From: Gammaproteobacteria bacterium
Lineage (GTDB): Bacteria > Pseudomonadota > Gammaproteobacteria > HK1
Assembly (NCBI GenBank): GCA_022824305.1
Contig: JAJEAD010000061.1
Location: forward strand, 1 to 51,237
Direction of reading: 5' to 3'
Length of the DNA: 51,237 bases
The stretch's first letter is position 1. Every line of letters begins with the position of its first letter. A program made the position numbers and the translations under genes. Below the pieces are notes generated by a model, which was not told the DNA's origin, did no database searches, and worked only from the letters and a program-made list of their open reading frames with translations. This document shows, one piece after another, positions 1 through 9,254 of this stretch.

Positions 1-141
1 CGCGACGGCGCGCTGGGGCTCGGCCTCACCCTCGCCAGCCACCTCGCGGCGAAGTACGAGGGCGACGTCAAGGTCAACTCCCTGCCCGACCAGGGCACCG
101 TCACCCGCATCACCCTGCCCGCCGGCCTGCCCGGCCTGTGA
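1..141 (+). CDS. Histidine kinase, C-terminal fragment (HATPase_c)
   Basis: The window opens inside a coding region that reads in frame from base 1 to the TGA at 139-141. The peptide has a GLGLTLA motif followed by GTVTRITLP. These match the G2 box and last beta strand of the GHKL ATPase domain of sensor histidine kinases. Only the last 46 residues are present, so the sensor, HAMP and DHp parts and any partner regulator lie outside the window. The next gene encodes an orphan periplasmic sensor, so the two may belong to one signalling unit; that link is inference. The family is clear, but the specific kinase cannot be named. Confidence 0.75.
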   Translation, partial: RDGALGLGLTLASHLAAKYEGDVKVNSLPDQGTVTRITLPAGLPGL

Positions 142-392
142 CCTCCGGCCCGACCTGACCCTTCATGTACTGCCCGCCTCCATCGGCAGCGCCAAGGATT
201 CGGGCCAGACACCCGATGCGCAATACCCGCCGCTCCTCGCAGGAGTCCCCTCTCCGTGAGCGCCTTGCAGGCACGGAGCCCCGCAACCGGAATTGGGGTA
301 CGGAGTCCCCCGTTGACACGCCTGACACGGTCCGGGACCCACGCGAGACGGCGGACCCGAACCTGTAGTGGACGACATGGAGAACCAGACTC

Positions 393-1718
393 ATGAACGC
401 GAATGAACGCTCCAGCCTCGCCCTGCGCAACTTGCTCTTCAAGCCATGCCTCCTGGGGGTCGGCCTGCCCCTGGTCCTTGTCGGCACCTTCTCCTTCCTG
501 TTCCTCACCGTCCAGCTCGATGTCATCCAGTCGAACTTCGCGCGGAGTCGCGACGCCTTCACCCGGGACGTCGCGGGAACGAGTCTCCAGAGCCTGGCGG
601 ACACCGCCGCCCGCCAGCTCGACGCGTTCCTCGTGGAGCGGATTGGGGAGGCGAAGGCCTGGTCAACGGCGTCGGTGGTCGTGGAGTCCGCATCGGCAGC
701 GCACGCGAGGCATCGTGCGGAGGGACTCACCGAGCTTCCCCTGGAAGCCGTTGAAGACCGATTCCGCATCCAGAAGAGCCTCCGGACCGCGCCCTGGGCC
801 GACACCTACCTGCGCCAGCAGCTCACTTCGGCGCCCCACTTCGCGGAGATCTTCTTCACCGACCGAAACGGCTACAACGTGGCGCTCACCAATCCGACGA
901 GCGATTTCGTGCAGTCCGACGAAGACTGGTGGCAGAACGCCTGGAGCCGGGGGCTGTCCGTGGGAGAGATCGAGTACGACGACTCCGCGGGGGTGTGGTC
1001 CGTCGACATTTCGCTGCGCATCGACGATCCCGCCACGGAACAGGCGGTGGGAGTGATGAAGACGGTCCTCGCAATCGAACCCGTGCAACAGATGGCAGAC
1101 CGCACTGCGACGGCCATCCCGGGAGGGGGGAGGATGCAGATCATCGACAACAGCGGCGTCCTGATCGCCGAAACGAGCTCGAACCATGCCCGCGGTCGCA
1201 TCATCAACCCGGAGGTCAACCTCCGGGAACAGGGAAGCGATTCGGTGCTCGTCGCCTTCGGAGCGGAACGCACGGGCTTCACGACGGACAAGGAGTGGAT
1301 CACGGGCTTCGCCCGAACCGGAGGGCGCGACGCCTACGCCGGAGTCTCCGAGCGCTTTGAGGGCTTCGACTGGATCGTCATTCTTCAGCAGCCGGTCACC
1401 CGAGTCACCGGCTCAATCGGCATGCTCGCCGCAATAGACGACAGGCTCCGCGACTGGCGCCTCATGCTCGCGGCCGCGTTCTGCACCATGGCGGTGTCGA
1501 GCATTCTCTTCGCTCTGGTGCTCGCTTCCCGATCCGCCCGCCGCCTGACGGCTTCAATGCAGTCGATTCGGGAGATGGCCGAGCATGCTTCCACCGGAAA
1601 GCTCACGGCACCTCCCTCGATCGAGCAGCCCGAGGAGCTCGTCCGGTTGAACGAAGCGGTGCATCGCCTGACCCAGGTGCTGGCGACGGTTCTGCGGAGG
1701 GCTCAACAGTCGCGATAG
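393..1718 (+). CDS. dCache/HAMP membrane sensor protein without output domain
   Basis: The 441-aa protein has one membrane segment at about residues 17-40, a long periplasmic domain at about 45-345, a second membrane segment at about 355-377 and a short HAMP-like tail. The periplasmic part has the features of a double-Cache ligand-binding domain (FFTDRNGYNVALTNPTSDF, DEDWWQNAW, IIDNSGVLIAET). The chain ends just after the HAMP region, with no kinase, GGDEF, phosphatase or methyl-accepting domain. The start ATG has GGAG 11 bases upstream. The preceding gene is a histidine kinase in the same direction, so this protein may feed signal to it. The fold is a confident call; the ligand and partner are unknown. 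Confidence 0.8.
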   Translation: MNANERSSLALRNLLFKPCLLGVGLPLVLVGTFSFLFLTVQLDVIQSNFARSRDAFTRDVAGTSLQSLADTAARQLDAFLVERIGEAKAWSTASVVVESASAAHARHRAEGLTELPLEAVEDRFRIQKSLRTAPWADTYLRQQLTSAPHFAEIFFTDRNGYNVALTNPTSDFVQSDEDWWQNAWSRGLSVGEIEYDDSAGVWSVDISLRIDDPATEQAVGVMKTVLAIEPVQQMADRTATAIPGGGRMQIIDNSGVLIAETSSNHARGRIINPEVNLREQGSDSVLVAFGAERTGFTTDKEWITGFARTGGRDAYAGVSERFEGFDWIVILQQPVTRVTGSIGMLAAIDDRLRDWRLMLAAAFCTMAVSSILFALVLASRSARRLTASMQSIREMAEHASTGKLTAPPSIEQPEELVRLNEAVHRLTQVLATVLRRAQQSR

Positions 1719-2091
1719 AGGCGTCACGGAAGGCCGCTGCCGCAGAGCGCACTGCTGGGCGCCCGGAGGAGCGGCGCTCCGGCCCGGCACTCCACTTCCG
1801 GAAAGCATCCGTCGTAGCATGAAGTGCTGACGGCTCCCGGAGCTCCCTTCGGGGGAATCAAGACGGGCTCTTCCTGCGACATGGTGGACTACGGCTCCCG
1901 CGAGTCAGGCGATCGCGTGTCGCCCCTTCCCGGCGACCTCGGGTCGCGGCGGGCGGGGCGCGGGGAAGCGACCGGGCCGGTGACCCTTCCCGCGCCACGG
2001 GGAGCCGCCACGGCGACCCTCGCTCGTGTCCCGGCGGGCGACATCGCTTCGCGACGGGAGTCGGTGGGCGGGCGTGGCGGACGGGGGCGCG
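1719..2091. other. Intergenic region, no gene recognised
   Basis: This stretch of about 370 bases lies between the sensor gene and the VWA protein gene. Open frames run through it in several registers but none looks like protein. A small hairpin (GGAGC-GGC-GCTCC, 1768-1780) lacks a T tract, so it is not called a terminator. No convincing promoter was seen. Confidence 0.5.
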
Positions 2092-4860
2092 ATGCCTGAC
2101 TTCGCCGAGCCCCTCTGGCTCCTGCTCCTTGCGGGGCTCCCGGTCCTGGCGTGGGGGGCCGCAGGCGGCGCGGGGCCGGCGCGAGCGCGGCGAATCGCCG
2201 GCGCGGTGCTGCGGGGCTTCGCGCTCGCGGCGCTCGTGGTGGCGCTCGCGGGGCCGCTCAAGGGCTCCTACCCGCGCGATACCGATGTCGTGTTCGCGCT
2301 CGACGTCTCCAGCAGCATCGAGCCCGACGTGGTGTCGCAGGCGCTCGACTTCGTCAACCGGGCGATCGAGAGCAAGGAACCCGAGGCGAGGCTGGGCCTG
2401 GTGGTGTTCGGGGCGGACGCCGCCACGGAGCTCCCTCTCGCCGCGCGCTCCATGCCGGTGCGCGAGCTCAGCGTGGACGTCCCGCGCGGCGGCACGGACA
2501 TCGGCCGAGCGCTCGAGGTCGCGATGGGCGCCTTCGGCTCCGAGGGCCAGCGGCGGGTGGTGCTGTTGAGCGACGGGCAGGAGAACGCGGGCAACGCCCG
2601 CGCCGCGAGCACCGCGGCCCGGGCGCTCGGCGTGGAAGTCCTGAGCATTCCGCTCGAGCGGCGGGGAACGCGCGACGAAGTCCGGGTGCAGGGCGTCATC
2701 GCTCCCTCCGTGGTGCGCAGCGGGGAGCCCTTCGAGGTGCAGGTCGCGATCGAGAGCCGAAGCGGGGGACGCGCCCATCTCGTTCTCCTTCGCGACGGCA
2801 CGGTGCTGCGCGACGAAGACCTGCGCCTCGTCCCGGGCACGAACCGCTACGTGCTGCACGAGGAGGCTCCCGACTCCGGCCTGCGCGAGTACGAGGTGAT
2901 CGTCAACAGCGACGCCGACCGTCAGCCCGAGAACAACCGGCACCAGACCTTCGTGCGGGTGGCCGGTGTCCCCAGGGTGCTGTACGTGCGGGGGGGCGCC
3001 GACGCCGCCCTCTTCCTCCCGGAAGCGCTCCGAGCCCAGGGGCTGGAGGTCGAGGAGCTCCTCGCGAGCGCCCTGCCCGCGACGCTGCACGAGTACATCG
3101 GGTATGACCTCGTGATTCTCGACAACGTCTCCGGCTTCGACATGTCGCTGGACAAGATGGAGCAGCTCGAACGCTTCGTGCGCGATGCCGGCGGCGGACT
3201 CGTGAAGCTGGGCGGGGATCGCAGCTACAGCGCGGGCGGCTACTACGACACGCCGGTGGAGCGCCTGCTGCCGGTGACCATGGACGTCGAGACCGAAGTG
3301 CGCATTCCCTCCCTCGCGGTGACTTTCGTCATCGACAAGTCGGGAAGCATGTCATCCCAGGCCCAGGGGGAAGAGAAGCTCAGCCTCGCCAAGGTCGCGG
3401 CGCTGTCGGCGATCGAGGTGCTGAACCCCCTGGACCGGGTTGCGGTGCTGAGCTTCGACGCCGGATACGAGTGGAGCGTCCCCGCCACCGAGGCGGGGAA
3501 CCGCCACACCATCGCGGAGACGCTTCGGGTGCTCGGCGCGGGCGGCAGCACCGACCTCTACCGTGCGCTCGAGGCGGCGTACCGGGGCACCCGGGAACAG
3601 AACGCAAAGCTCAGGCACCTGATCGTGCTCTCCGACGGCCTCAGTCGCGCCGAGTCCGACTACACGGCGCTGGCGCGCCGCATCCATGCCGACGGCATCA
3701 CGATCTCCACCGTCGCCTTCGGCCAGGACGCGGACCTCCCCCTGATGGCGAACATCGCCGCCGAGGGCAAGGGGCGCTTCTACCACACCGAGGACCCCCG
3801 CCACATTCCGCGCATCTTCACCAGCGAGACGCTCGTCGTGTCGCGTGACCTGCTGGTCGAGGAGCCCCTCACTCCGGTGGCGGGCTATCCCGGGGAGATG
3901 CTCGAAGGCTTCGATCCGGACGCCTTCCCGCCGCTGGCCGGGTACCAGCGGACCTGGGCCAAGCCGGCGGCCCAGGTTCTCCTCCACGCCCGCGACGGCG
4001 ATCCGCTGCTCGCGGTGTGGCGCTACGGCCTCGGCAAGGCGGTCGCCTTCACCTCCGACCTGAGCGGACGCTGGGGACGGGACTGGGTCGCGTGGGCGGA
4101 GTTCGGACGCTTCGCGGCCCAGATGGCGCGCTGGACGATGCGCCACCGGGGCCCGGAGACCCTCCTGCCCACCTTCGAGTGGGAGGGGCGGCGAGCGAGC
4201 GTCACGGTCGATGCGCTGGACCGGGACGAGCGCTTCGTGAACCACCTGGACCTGCTGATGACGGTGCTCGGGCCGAGGGGCGAGTCCGAAACCCTGACCC
4301 TGCCCCAGGTCGCCCCGGGGCGCTATCGCGGGGAGTTCGGGGCAAGCCCGGGAGAGCGCTACTACCTGAGTCTGCGGGGAAGCTCCCCGGAGGTCGAGAT
4401 CGGCCCCGAGACCTTCGGGCTGGCGCTGCCCTACTCCTCCGAGTACGCCGGCCTCGGCACCGACCCGGAGACGCTGCGCGAGGTCGCGGCGGCGACCGGC
4501 GGGCGCATGCTCGCGCTGGCGAACACTTCGCTCGACACCATTCACGCGCCACCCGAACTCGCGCCGGGGTCGAAATGGCGGGTGTGGGAGCCGCTGCTCG
4601 TGGCGGCGCTCCTCCTGGTCCTGCTGGAGGTGGCGGTGCGCAAGGTCAACCTGCCCGAGTCCTGGCAGCGTCGCCTCGGGGTGCGGCGCACCCGCGCCCG
4701 GAGCGAGGCGGAACCCGACTACGAGCGCCTGAAGGAAGAGATCGACCGGGCCCGGGCCCGCCACATCGAAGCGCTCCGCGACCAGGTCTACTATCGTCCC
4801 GAGGACCCCGCGGTGCGCGCCCGGCTCTACCTGGCCGGGTTTCGCCGCGGCGAGGCATGA
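2092..4860 (+). CDS. Membrane protein with two VWA domains and a GATase-like domain
   Basis: The 922-aa protein starts with two membrane segments (about 8-22 and 38-54) of the BatA/aerotolerance type. A first von Willebrand A domain follows, with MIDAS motif DVSSS at 71-75, then a beta-rich region. A domain at about 295-400 resembles the class I glutamine-amidotransferase-like fold seen in this family (VLYVRGGADAALF, then GGGLVKLGGDRS). A second VWA domain has DKSGSMSS from residue 415. A last membrane segment sits near 835-855, followed by a charged cytoplasmic tail. Such proteins are thought to be metal-dependent adhesion or assembly scaffolds, often next to MoxR ATPases, but no moxR is adjacent here. 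The frame is open further upstream; the ATG at 2092 is chosen because it begins the hydrophobic leader and has ACGGGGG upstream. Confidence 0.8.
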   Translation: MPDFAEPLWLLLLAGLPVLAWGAAGGAGPARARRIAGAVLRGFALAALVVALAGPLKGSYPRDTDVVFALDVSSSIEPDVVSQALDFVNRAIESKEPEARLGLVVFGADAATELPLAARSMPVRELSVDVPRGGTDIGRALEVAMGAFGSEGQRRVVLLSDGQENAGNARAASTAARALGVEVLSIPLERRGTRDEVRVQGVIAPSVVRSGEPFEVQVAIESRSGGRAHLVLLRDGTVLRDEDLRLVPGTNRYVLHEEAPDSGLREYEVIVNSDADRQPENNRHQTFVRVAGVPRVLYVRGGADAALFLPEALRAQGLEVEELLASALPATLHEYIGYDLVILDNVSGFDMSLDKMEQLERFVRDAGGGLVKLGGDRSYSAGGYYDTPVERLLPVTMDVETEVRIPSLAVTFVIDKSGSMSSQAQGEEKLSLAKVAALSAIEVLNPLDRVAVLSFDAGYEWSVPATEAGNRHTIAETLRVLGAGGSTDLYRALEAAYRGTREQNAKLRHLIVLSDGLSRAESDYTALARRIHADGITISTVAFGQDADLPLMANIAAEGKGRFYHTEDPRHIPRIFTSETLVVSRDLLVEEPLTPVAGYPGEMLEGFDPDAFPPLAGYQRTWAKPAAQVLLHARDGDPLLAVWRYGLGKAVAFTSDLSGRWGRDWVAWAEFGRFAAQMARWTMRHRGPETLLPTFEWEGRRASVTVDALDRDERFVNHLDLLMTVLGPRGESETLTLPQVAPGRYRGEFGASPGERYYLSLRGSSPEVEIGPETFGLALPYSSEYAGLGTDPETLREVAAATGGRMLALANTSLDTIHAPPELAPGSKWRVWEPLLVAALLLVLLEVAVRKVNLPESWQRRLGVRRTRARSEAEPDYERLKEEIDRARARHIEALRDQVYYRPEDPAVRARLYLAGFRRGEA

Positions 4861-5041
4861 GCGCGCGGCGTTGTTCCCGAGGGAGGGCGGCGCTACCATC
4901 ACGAAGGCCCCTCGACGAAGTCTTCGGGCCGGTCCCTGCCGGCCGAAGCGAGTTCGGGCGACGGGCAGGCGCGACTGCCCGGGCGCTGCCCCGACTCTCG
5001 GCGAGAGCAAAACGGAACCCACTCAGGAGAGAGAACACGCC

Positions 5042-6151
5042 ATGTCACGACCCATCGGATCCCGCGCGCTGAGTCGCCGGAGAATGCTCACCGGGGCCGG
5101 CGCCGCCGCCACGGCCGTCGCCTTCCCCACCATCCTCACCCCGCGCAAGGCGGGCGCCGTCACCAAGCTCACGGTGCGGGATCCGGGAGGCCCCTACGTC
5201 AAGGCCTACGCGGCCGCCTACTACGAGCCCTTCAACAAGAAGTTCGCCGGCAAGATCGAAGTCACCGGCGTCATCGGCAAGCACGAGCCCACTTCGCAGA
5301 TCAAGGCGATGGTCGACACCGGGACCTACACCTGGGACGTCGCGCTGCTGAGCGAAGCGGCCCACAACCTGCTGCGCGACGCCGACTACCTCGAGACGCT
5401 CGCCAACCGCGATCATCCCGACGTGCAGGAGATTCCGGACGAGTTCAAGACCGAGTACCTTCAGGGCGTGGACGTGTACGGCACCGTGCTCGCGTACCGC
5501 AACGACGTGTACCCGAGCAAGGCGCGAGCGCCGGACCAGGGCTGGAAGGATCTCTGGGACGTCGAGGGGATTCCCGGCATTCGGGCCCTGCGCAAGCACC
5601 CCTTCGACACCATCGAGCAGGCGCTGATCGCGGACGGCGTGGAGGCCGGCATGGAGTACGACTGGGTGCGCGAGAACGGCTACGACCGGGCCTTCTCGTC
5701 GCTCGACAACATCAAGCCCCACATCGACATCTGGTGGACCGGCGGGGCGCAGACCTCGCAGCTCCTGAGCACCGGCGAGGTCGATATCTGCCCGACCTGG
5801 AACGGGCGCGCGCAGGCCGCGATCGACGGCGGGGCGCCGGTGACCATCTCCTGGAACGAGGGCATCTTCAACTTCGAGGGGTGGTGCATCCTGAAGGGCA
5901 CTCCCAACCTCGAGGCGGCGCAGGAGTTCGTCACCTTCTGCGCGAACGCGCGCACCCAGGCCCTGCAGGCGCCGCACATCTCCTACGGGCCGGTGAACCC
6001 CAACGCCTACGATCACATCGACGCGGAACGAGCGAAGGTGCTCTCCACCAACCCGGAGTTCCTGCCGCTGATGCACAAGGCGGACAACGTGTTCTGGGGC
6101 AAGGAGAAGGACAAGGCGACGGAACTGTTCAACGCGTGGCTGGTGGGATAG
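5042..6151 (+). CDS. Polyamine-type ABC transporter substrate-binding protein (Tat-exported)
   Basis: The 369-aa protein begins with a twin-arginine signal (SRRRMLTG at residues 11-18, then a hydrophobic Ala-rich stretch), so it is probably exported folded. The mature part has the pattern of PotD/PotF-like extracellular solute-binding proteins: TWDVALLSEA, GTVLAYRNDVYP, KDLWDVEGIPGIRALRK and the late motif NVFWGKEKDKATELFNAWL. The ATG at 5042 follows CAGGAGAGAG at a normal distance; the upstream extension of the frame is ignored. The ATPase and fused permease genes follow in the same direction. Putrescine, spermidine or a related amine is the expected ligand, but the exact substrate cannot be read. 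Confidence 0.9.
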   Translation: MSRPIGSRALSRRRMLTGAGAAATAVAFPTILTPRKAGAVTKLTVRDPGGPYVKAYAAAYYEPFNKKFAGKIEVTGVIGKHEPTSQIKAMVDTGTYTWDVALLSEAAHNLLRDADYLETLANRDHPDVQEIPDEFKTEYLQGVDVYGTVLAYRNDVYPSKARAPDQGWKDLWDVEGIPGIRALRKHPFDTIEQALIADGVEAGMEYDWVRENGYDRAFSSLDNIKPHIDIWWTGGAQTSQLLSTGEVDICPTWNGRAQAAIDGGAPVTISWNEGIFNFEGWCILKGTPNLEAAQEFVTFCANARTQALQAPHISYGPVNPNAYDHIDAERAKVLSTNPEFLPLMHKADNVFWGKEKDKATELFNAWLVG

Positions 6152-6283
6152 CCCGCTCCTCCCGATGAACTCCGGGTGCGGGCGCCACGCGGTGCCCGCA
6201 CCCGCAGCGAAGACCACGGCGCCCGGCCCCTTCCCTTGCCGGGCGCCCCCGTCTTGGCCGCTTCCTCTCGCTCCCGGACCACC

Positions 6284-7390
6284 ATGACCGACCCCTCCTA
6301 CAAGCTCCGGATCCTGGGCTTGCGCAAGACCTACGGCCCCGTCGTCGCGCTGGCCGGCGCCGACGTCGACATGCACGAGGGGGAGTTCCTCACCCTGCTC
6401 GGTCCTTCCGGCTCCGGAAAGACCACGATGCTGATGCTGATCGCCGGCCTGATTCAGCCCGAGCACGGCGAGGTGTGGATAGACGGCCGCCTCTCCACCT
6501 ACATGCCGCCCCACAAGCGCGACCTGGGAATGGTGTTCCAGAACTACGCGCTGTTCCCGCACATGACGGTGTACGAGAACATCGCGTTCCCGTTGCGGAT
6601 GCGCAAGGTGAGCGAGGCCGCCATCCGCGACGAGGTCAGGCGGGTGCTCGACGTGGTGCAGTTGGCCGGCATCGAGGCCCGGCACCCCCGGCAGCTCTCC
6701 GGCGGCCAGCAGCAGCGCATCGCGCTGGCCCGGTGCATGGTCTACCGCCCTCCGATTATCCTGATGGACGAGCCGCTCGGGGCGCTCGACAAGAAGCTCC
6801 GCGAGCAGTTGCAGCTCGAGATCCGGCGCCTCCACCGCGATCAGGGGATCACCGTGCTCTACGTGACCCACGACCAGGAGGAGGCGCTCGTCATGTCCGA
6901 CCGCATCTGCCTGATGGACAAGGGCGAGATCGTGCAGCTCGACACCCCGGACGGCCTCTACTTCCGCCCCGAATCGGTGTTCGCGGCGGACTTCCTCGGG
7001 GAGTCGAACCTGCTCGACGCCACCGTCCGGCGCATCGAAGCGGAGGTCGTGCACCTGGAGGGGCCGGGCGGCGTGCCGATCGAGGCGCCCGCCCGCGACG
7101 GGCTCTCCGAAGGCATGGCCGTCAAGTTCATGATCCGCCCCGAGAGCGTGCGCCTCCTCGAAGGCACGGAGAGCGCCGACAATACTCTCGAGGCGGCCCT
7201 GCAGGACGTCATCCTCGTCGGTCAGGTGACCAAGCACTACGCCCTGCTTGCGGGGGGGACCGAAGTCTCGGCCACTTCGCTCACCCACCATCGACTCCCC
7301 CGCTTCACCCAAGGAGATCCGGTGCGCTTCGGCTTCGACCGCCAGAGCACCGTGGTCCTCCCGGTGAGTGGTCCGACCCCCGCGGCGTGA
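6284..7390 (+). CDS. Polyamine-type ABC transporter ATP-binding protein (PotA-like)
   Basis: The 368-aa cytoplasmic ATPase has Walker A GPSGSGKTT at residues 40-48, the Q loop in VFQNYALFPHMTV, the signature LSGGQQQR at 138-145, Walker B/D-loop MDEPLGALD at 161-169, and the H-loop His in YVTHDQEEAL. The C-terminal third is a TOBE-type regulatory domain, as expected for the spermidine/putrescine and ferric-type importers. ATG 6284 is chosen because the family starts shortly before the LRKTYG strand. The stop overlaps the GTG start of the permease gene (GTGA), so the two are translationally coupled. It would energise import with the products of the flanking genes. Confidence 0.93.
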   Translation: MTDPSYKLRILGLRKTYGPVVALAGADVDMHEGEFLTLLGPSGSGKTTMLMLIAGLIQPEHGEVWIDGRLSTYMPPHKRDLGMVFQNYALFPHMTVYENIAFPLRMRKVSEAAIRDEVRRVLDVVQLAGIEARHPRQLSGGQQQRIALARCMVYRPPIILMDEPLGALDKKLREQLQLEIRRLHRDQGITVLYVTHDQEEALVMSDRICLMDKGEIVQLDTPDGLYFRPESVFAADFLGESNLLDATVRRIEAEVVHLEGPGGVPIEAPARDGLSEGMAVKFMIRPESVRLLEGTESADNTLEAALQDVILVGQVTKHYALLAGGTEVSATSLTHHRLPRFTQGDPVRFGFDRQSTVVLPVSGPTPAA

Positions 7391-9210
7391 ACTCGACCCC
7401 GAAAGCGTCGTCGCGCGCGGGCTCGGGAGCACGGGGGCGAGTCGACTGGCGCTCTCTCGGCCCCCTCGCGCCGGTGGTGGTCTTCCTCGGCATTCTCTTC
7501 GTCTTCCCGGTGGCCCAGCTCCTGTGGCTCAGCCTCTTCAACGATCAGGGCGCCTTCACGAGCGTGCACTACGAGCGGCTCTTCGACTCCGCCGTCTACG
7601 TGAAGGTGCTCGGGATCACCTTCCGCATCGCGGCGTGGACGACGCTCCTGTGCGTGGTCGCCGGCTATCCGGTCGCCTACCTCCTCGCGACCGCCCGCGT
7701 GCACACCCGCAACATGCTGATCCTGTGGGTGCTGATGCCCTTCTGGACCAGCTTTCTGGTGCGCACCTTCGCGTGGATGGTGCTTCTCGGGCGCCGCGGC
7801 GCCATCAACGAGTGGCTGCAGGCGCTCGGAATCACCGACGCCCCGGTGAAGCTCATCTACAACTTCGCCGGGGTGATGATCGGCATGGTGCATGCGCTGA
7901 TGCCGCTCGCCATCGTCACCATGCTCGCGGTGATGCGCAACATCGACCAGAACCTGAGTCTCGCCGCGAGCTCGCTCGGAGCGCGCGGCGGGCAGTCCTT
8001 CTGGCGCGTGTACTTCCCGCTCTCGTTGCCGGGAGTGGCCTCGAGCGCACTGCTCGTGTTCATCGTCGCGATCGGTTTCTTCATCACCCCCGCCCTGCTC
8101 GGCAGCGGCCGGGAGATCATGATCGCGCAGGTGATCATCGAGCAGATGGAGGAGCTGCTGAACTGGAGCTTCTCGGGCGCGGTCGCGGTGCTGCTGCTGG
8201 GCACCACCCTCGTCGTGTTCTTCGTCTACGACCGGCTCTTCGGCCTGTCCACCATGTCGGCCACCGGAGGCATCGTCGACGAGGCAGAACGCCGCCCGGG
8301 CCTCATCTCCCGCTTCGGGGCCTACGTGGGCGGACGCCTCATCACCCTGATGGGCTGGATTTGCGACCGCTTCAGCGACGCGGTGGAGATGCTGCGGGCG
8401 CCGCGGCCGGAACGCCCGCGCGCCACCCTGTCGCGCAAGGTGCTGTGGGCCACCGGCATGCTGGTGCTCGCGTACCTGGTCGCCCCCTCCTTCTTCGTCA
8501 TCCCGATGTCCTTCTCCGAAGCGGCGTTCATCAAGTGGCCGCCGGAGGGATTCACCCTTCAGAACTACGAGATGTTCCTCGGCGACCCGATCTACGTCGG
8601 GGCGATGATCCGCTCCTTCGTGGTCGCCCTGACCTCGGCCGGGCTCGCGATGCTGCTCGGGGTGCCGGCCGCCTTCGTCATGGCCCGGCGTCCGATGCGG
8701 GGCAAGGGCGTGGTGTTCGCCTGCATTCTCGCGCCGGTGATCATCCCGCACATCATCATCGCGGTCGCGCTTTTCTACGCGTTCGCGCAGGTCGGCCTGG
8801 TCGGCACCACGATCGGGCTGGTCCTCGGACACACCGTGATCTCGGTTCCCTTCGTGGTGGTCACCATCATGGCGGTGCTCAAGAACTACGACACCCGGCT
8901 CGACCAGGCCGCGTGGAGCCTGGGCGCTTCCAAGCTCAGGACCCTGCGCCACGTCACCTTTCCCCTCATCCTGCCCGGGCTTATCGCGGCGTTCCTGTTC
9001 GCGTTCGTGATCTCGCTCGACGAGCTCACCATCGCGCTCTTCGTGAGCGGCGGCCAGACTCCGACCCTGCCCAAGCAGATGTGGGTGGACGCGATCTTCA
9101 AGCTGAACCCCATGGTGACCGCGGTCTCGACCGTGGTCCTGGTATTCGTCACCTCGCTCATCCTGGTCGCGGAGTTCGCGAGGCGACGCTCCGAGAAGGT
9201 GATGGGATAG
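7387..9210 (+). CDS. Fused PotB-PotC-type ABC transporter permease
   Basis: The 607-aa integral membrane protein joins two complete permease units that are usually separate proteins. The first half (about 1-300) resembles PotB and has an EAA loop at SLAASSLGARGG with PLSLPG just after. The second half (about 345-607) resembles PotC and has a second EAA loop at QAAWSLGASKLRTL with PLILPG. A linker of roughly 50 residues with amphipathic and charged segments (ISRFGAYVGGRL, RAPRPERPRATL) connects them. The GTG at 7387 overlaps the stop of the ATPase gene. With the ATPase and binding protein this forms a complete importer. The reading frame is unbroken across the junction, so the fusion is real in this sequence. 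Confidence 0.9.
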   Translation: MNSTPKASSRAGSGARGRVDWRSLGPLAPVVVFLGILFVFPVAQLLWLSLFNDQGAFTSVHYERLFDSAVYVKVLGITFRIAAWTTLLCVVAGYPVAYLLATARVHTRNMLILWVLMPFWTSFLVRTFAWMVLLGRRGAINEWLQALGITDAPVKLIYNFAGVMIGMVHALMPLAIVTMLAVMRNIDQNLSLAASSLGARGGQSFWRVYFPLSLPGVASSALLVFIVAIGFFITPALLGSGREIMIAQVIIEQMEELLNWSFSGAVAVLLLGTTLVVFFVYDRLFGLSTMSATGGIVDEAERRPGLISRFGAYVGGRLITLMGWICDRFSDAVEMLRAPRPERPRATLSRKVLWATGMLVLAYLVAPSFFVIPMSFSEAAFIKWPPEGFTLQNYEMFLGDPIYVGAMIRSFVVALTSAGLAMLLGVPAAFVMARRPMRGKGVVFACILAPVIIPHIIIAVALFYAFAQVGLVGTTIGLVLGHTVISVPFVVVTIMAVLKNYDTRLDQAAWSLGASKLRTLRHVTFPLILPGLIAAFLFAFVISLDELTIALFVSGGQTPTLPKQMWVDAIFKLNPMVTAVSTVVLVFVTSLILVAEFARRRSEKVMG

Positions 9211-9254
9211 CCTGATCTTCCCTCCCGTTGCCCGGCATCGCCCCTCCCGCTCGG

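Noticed and set aside
313..341. TTGACA as a promoter for the sensor gene
   Set aside because: The -35 is perfect but the sequence at -10 (GACCCA) is not, and no alternative spacing improves it.
1761..1784. Terminator after the sensor gene
   Set aside because: A short GC hairpin is present but there is no T tract.
5045..7432. A 795-aa open frame on the minus strand
   Set aside because: It lies opposite the well-supported binding-protein and ATPase genes and has no domain; it is a product of high GC.
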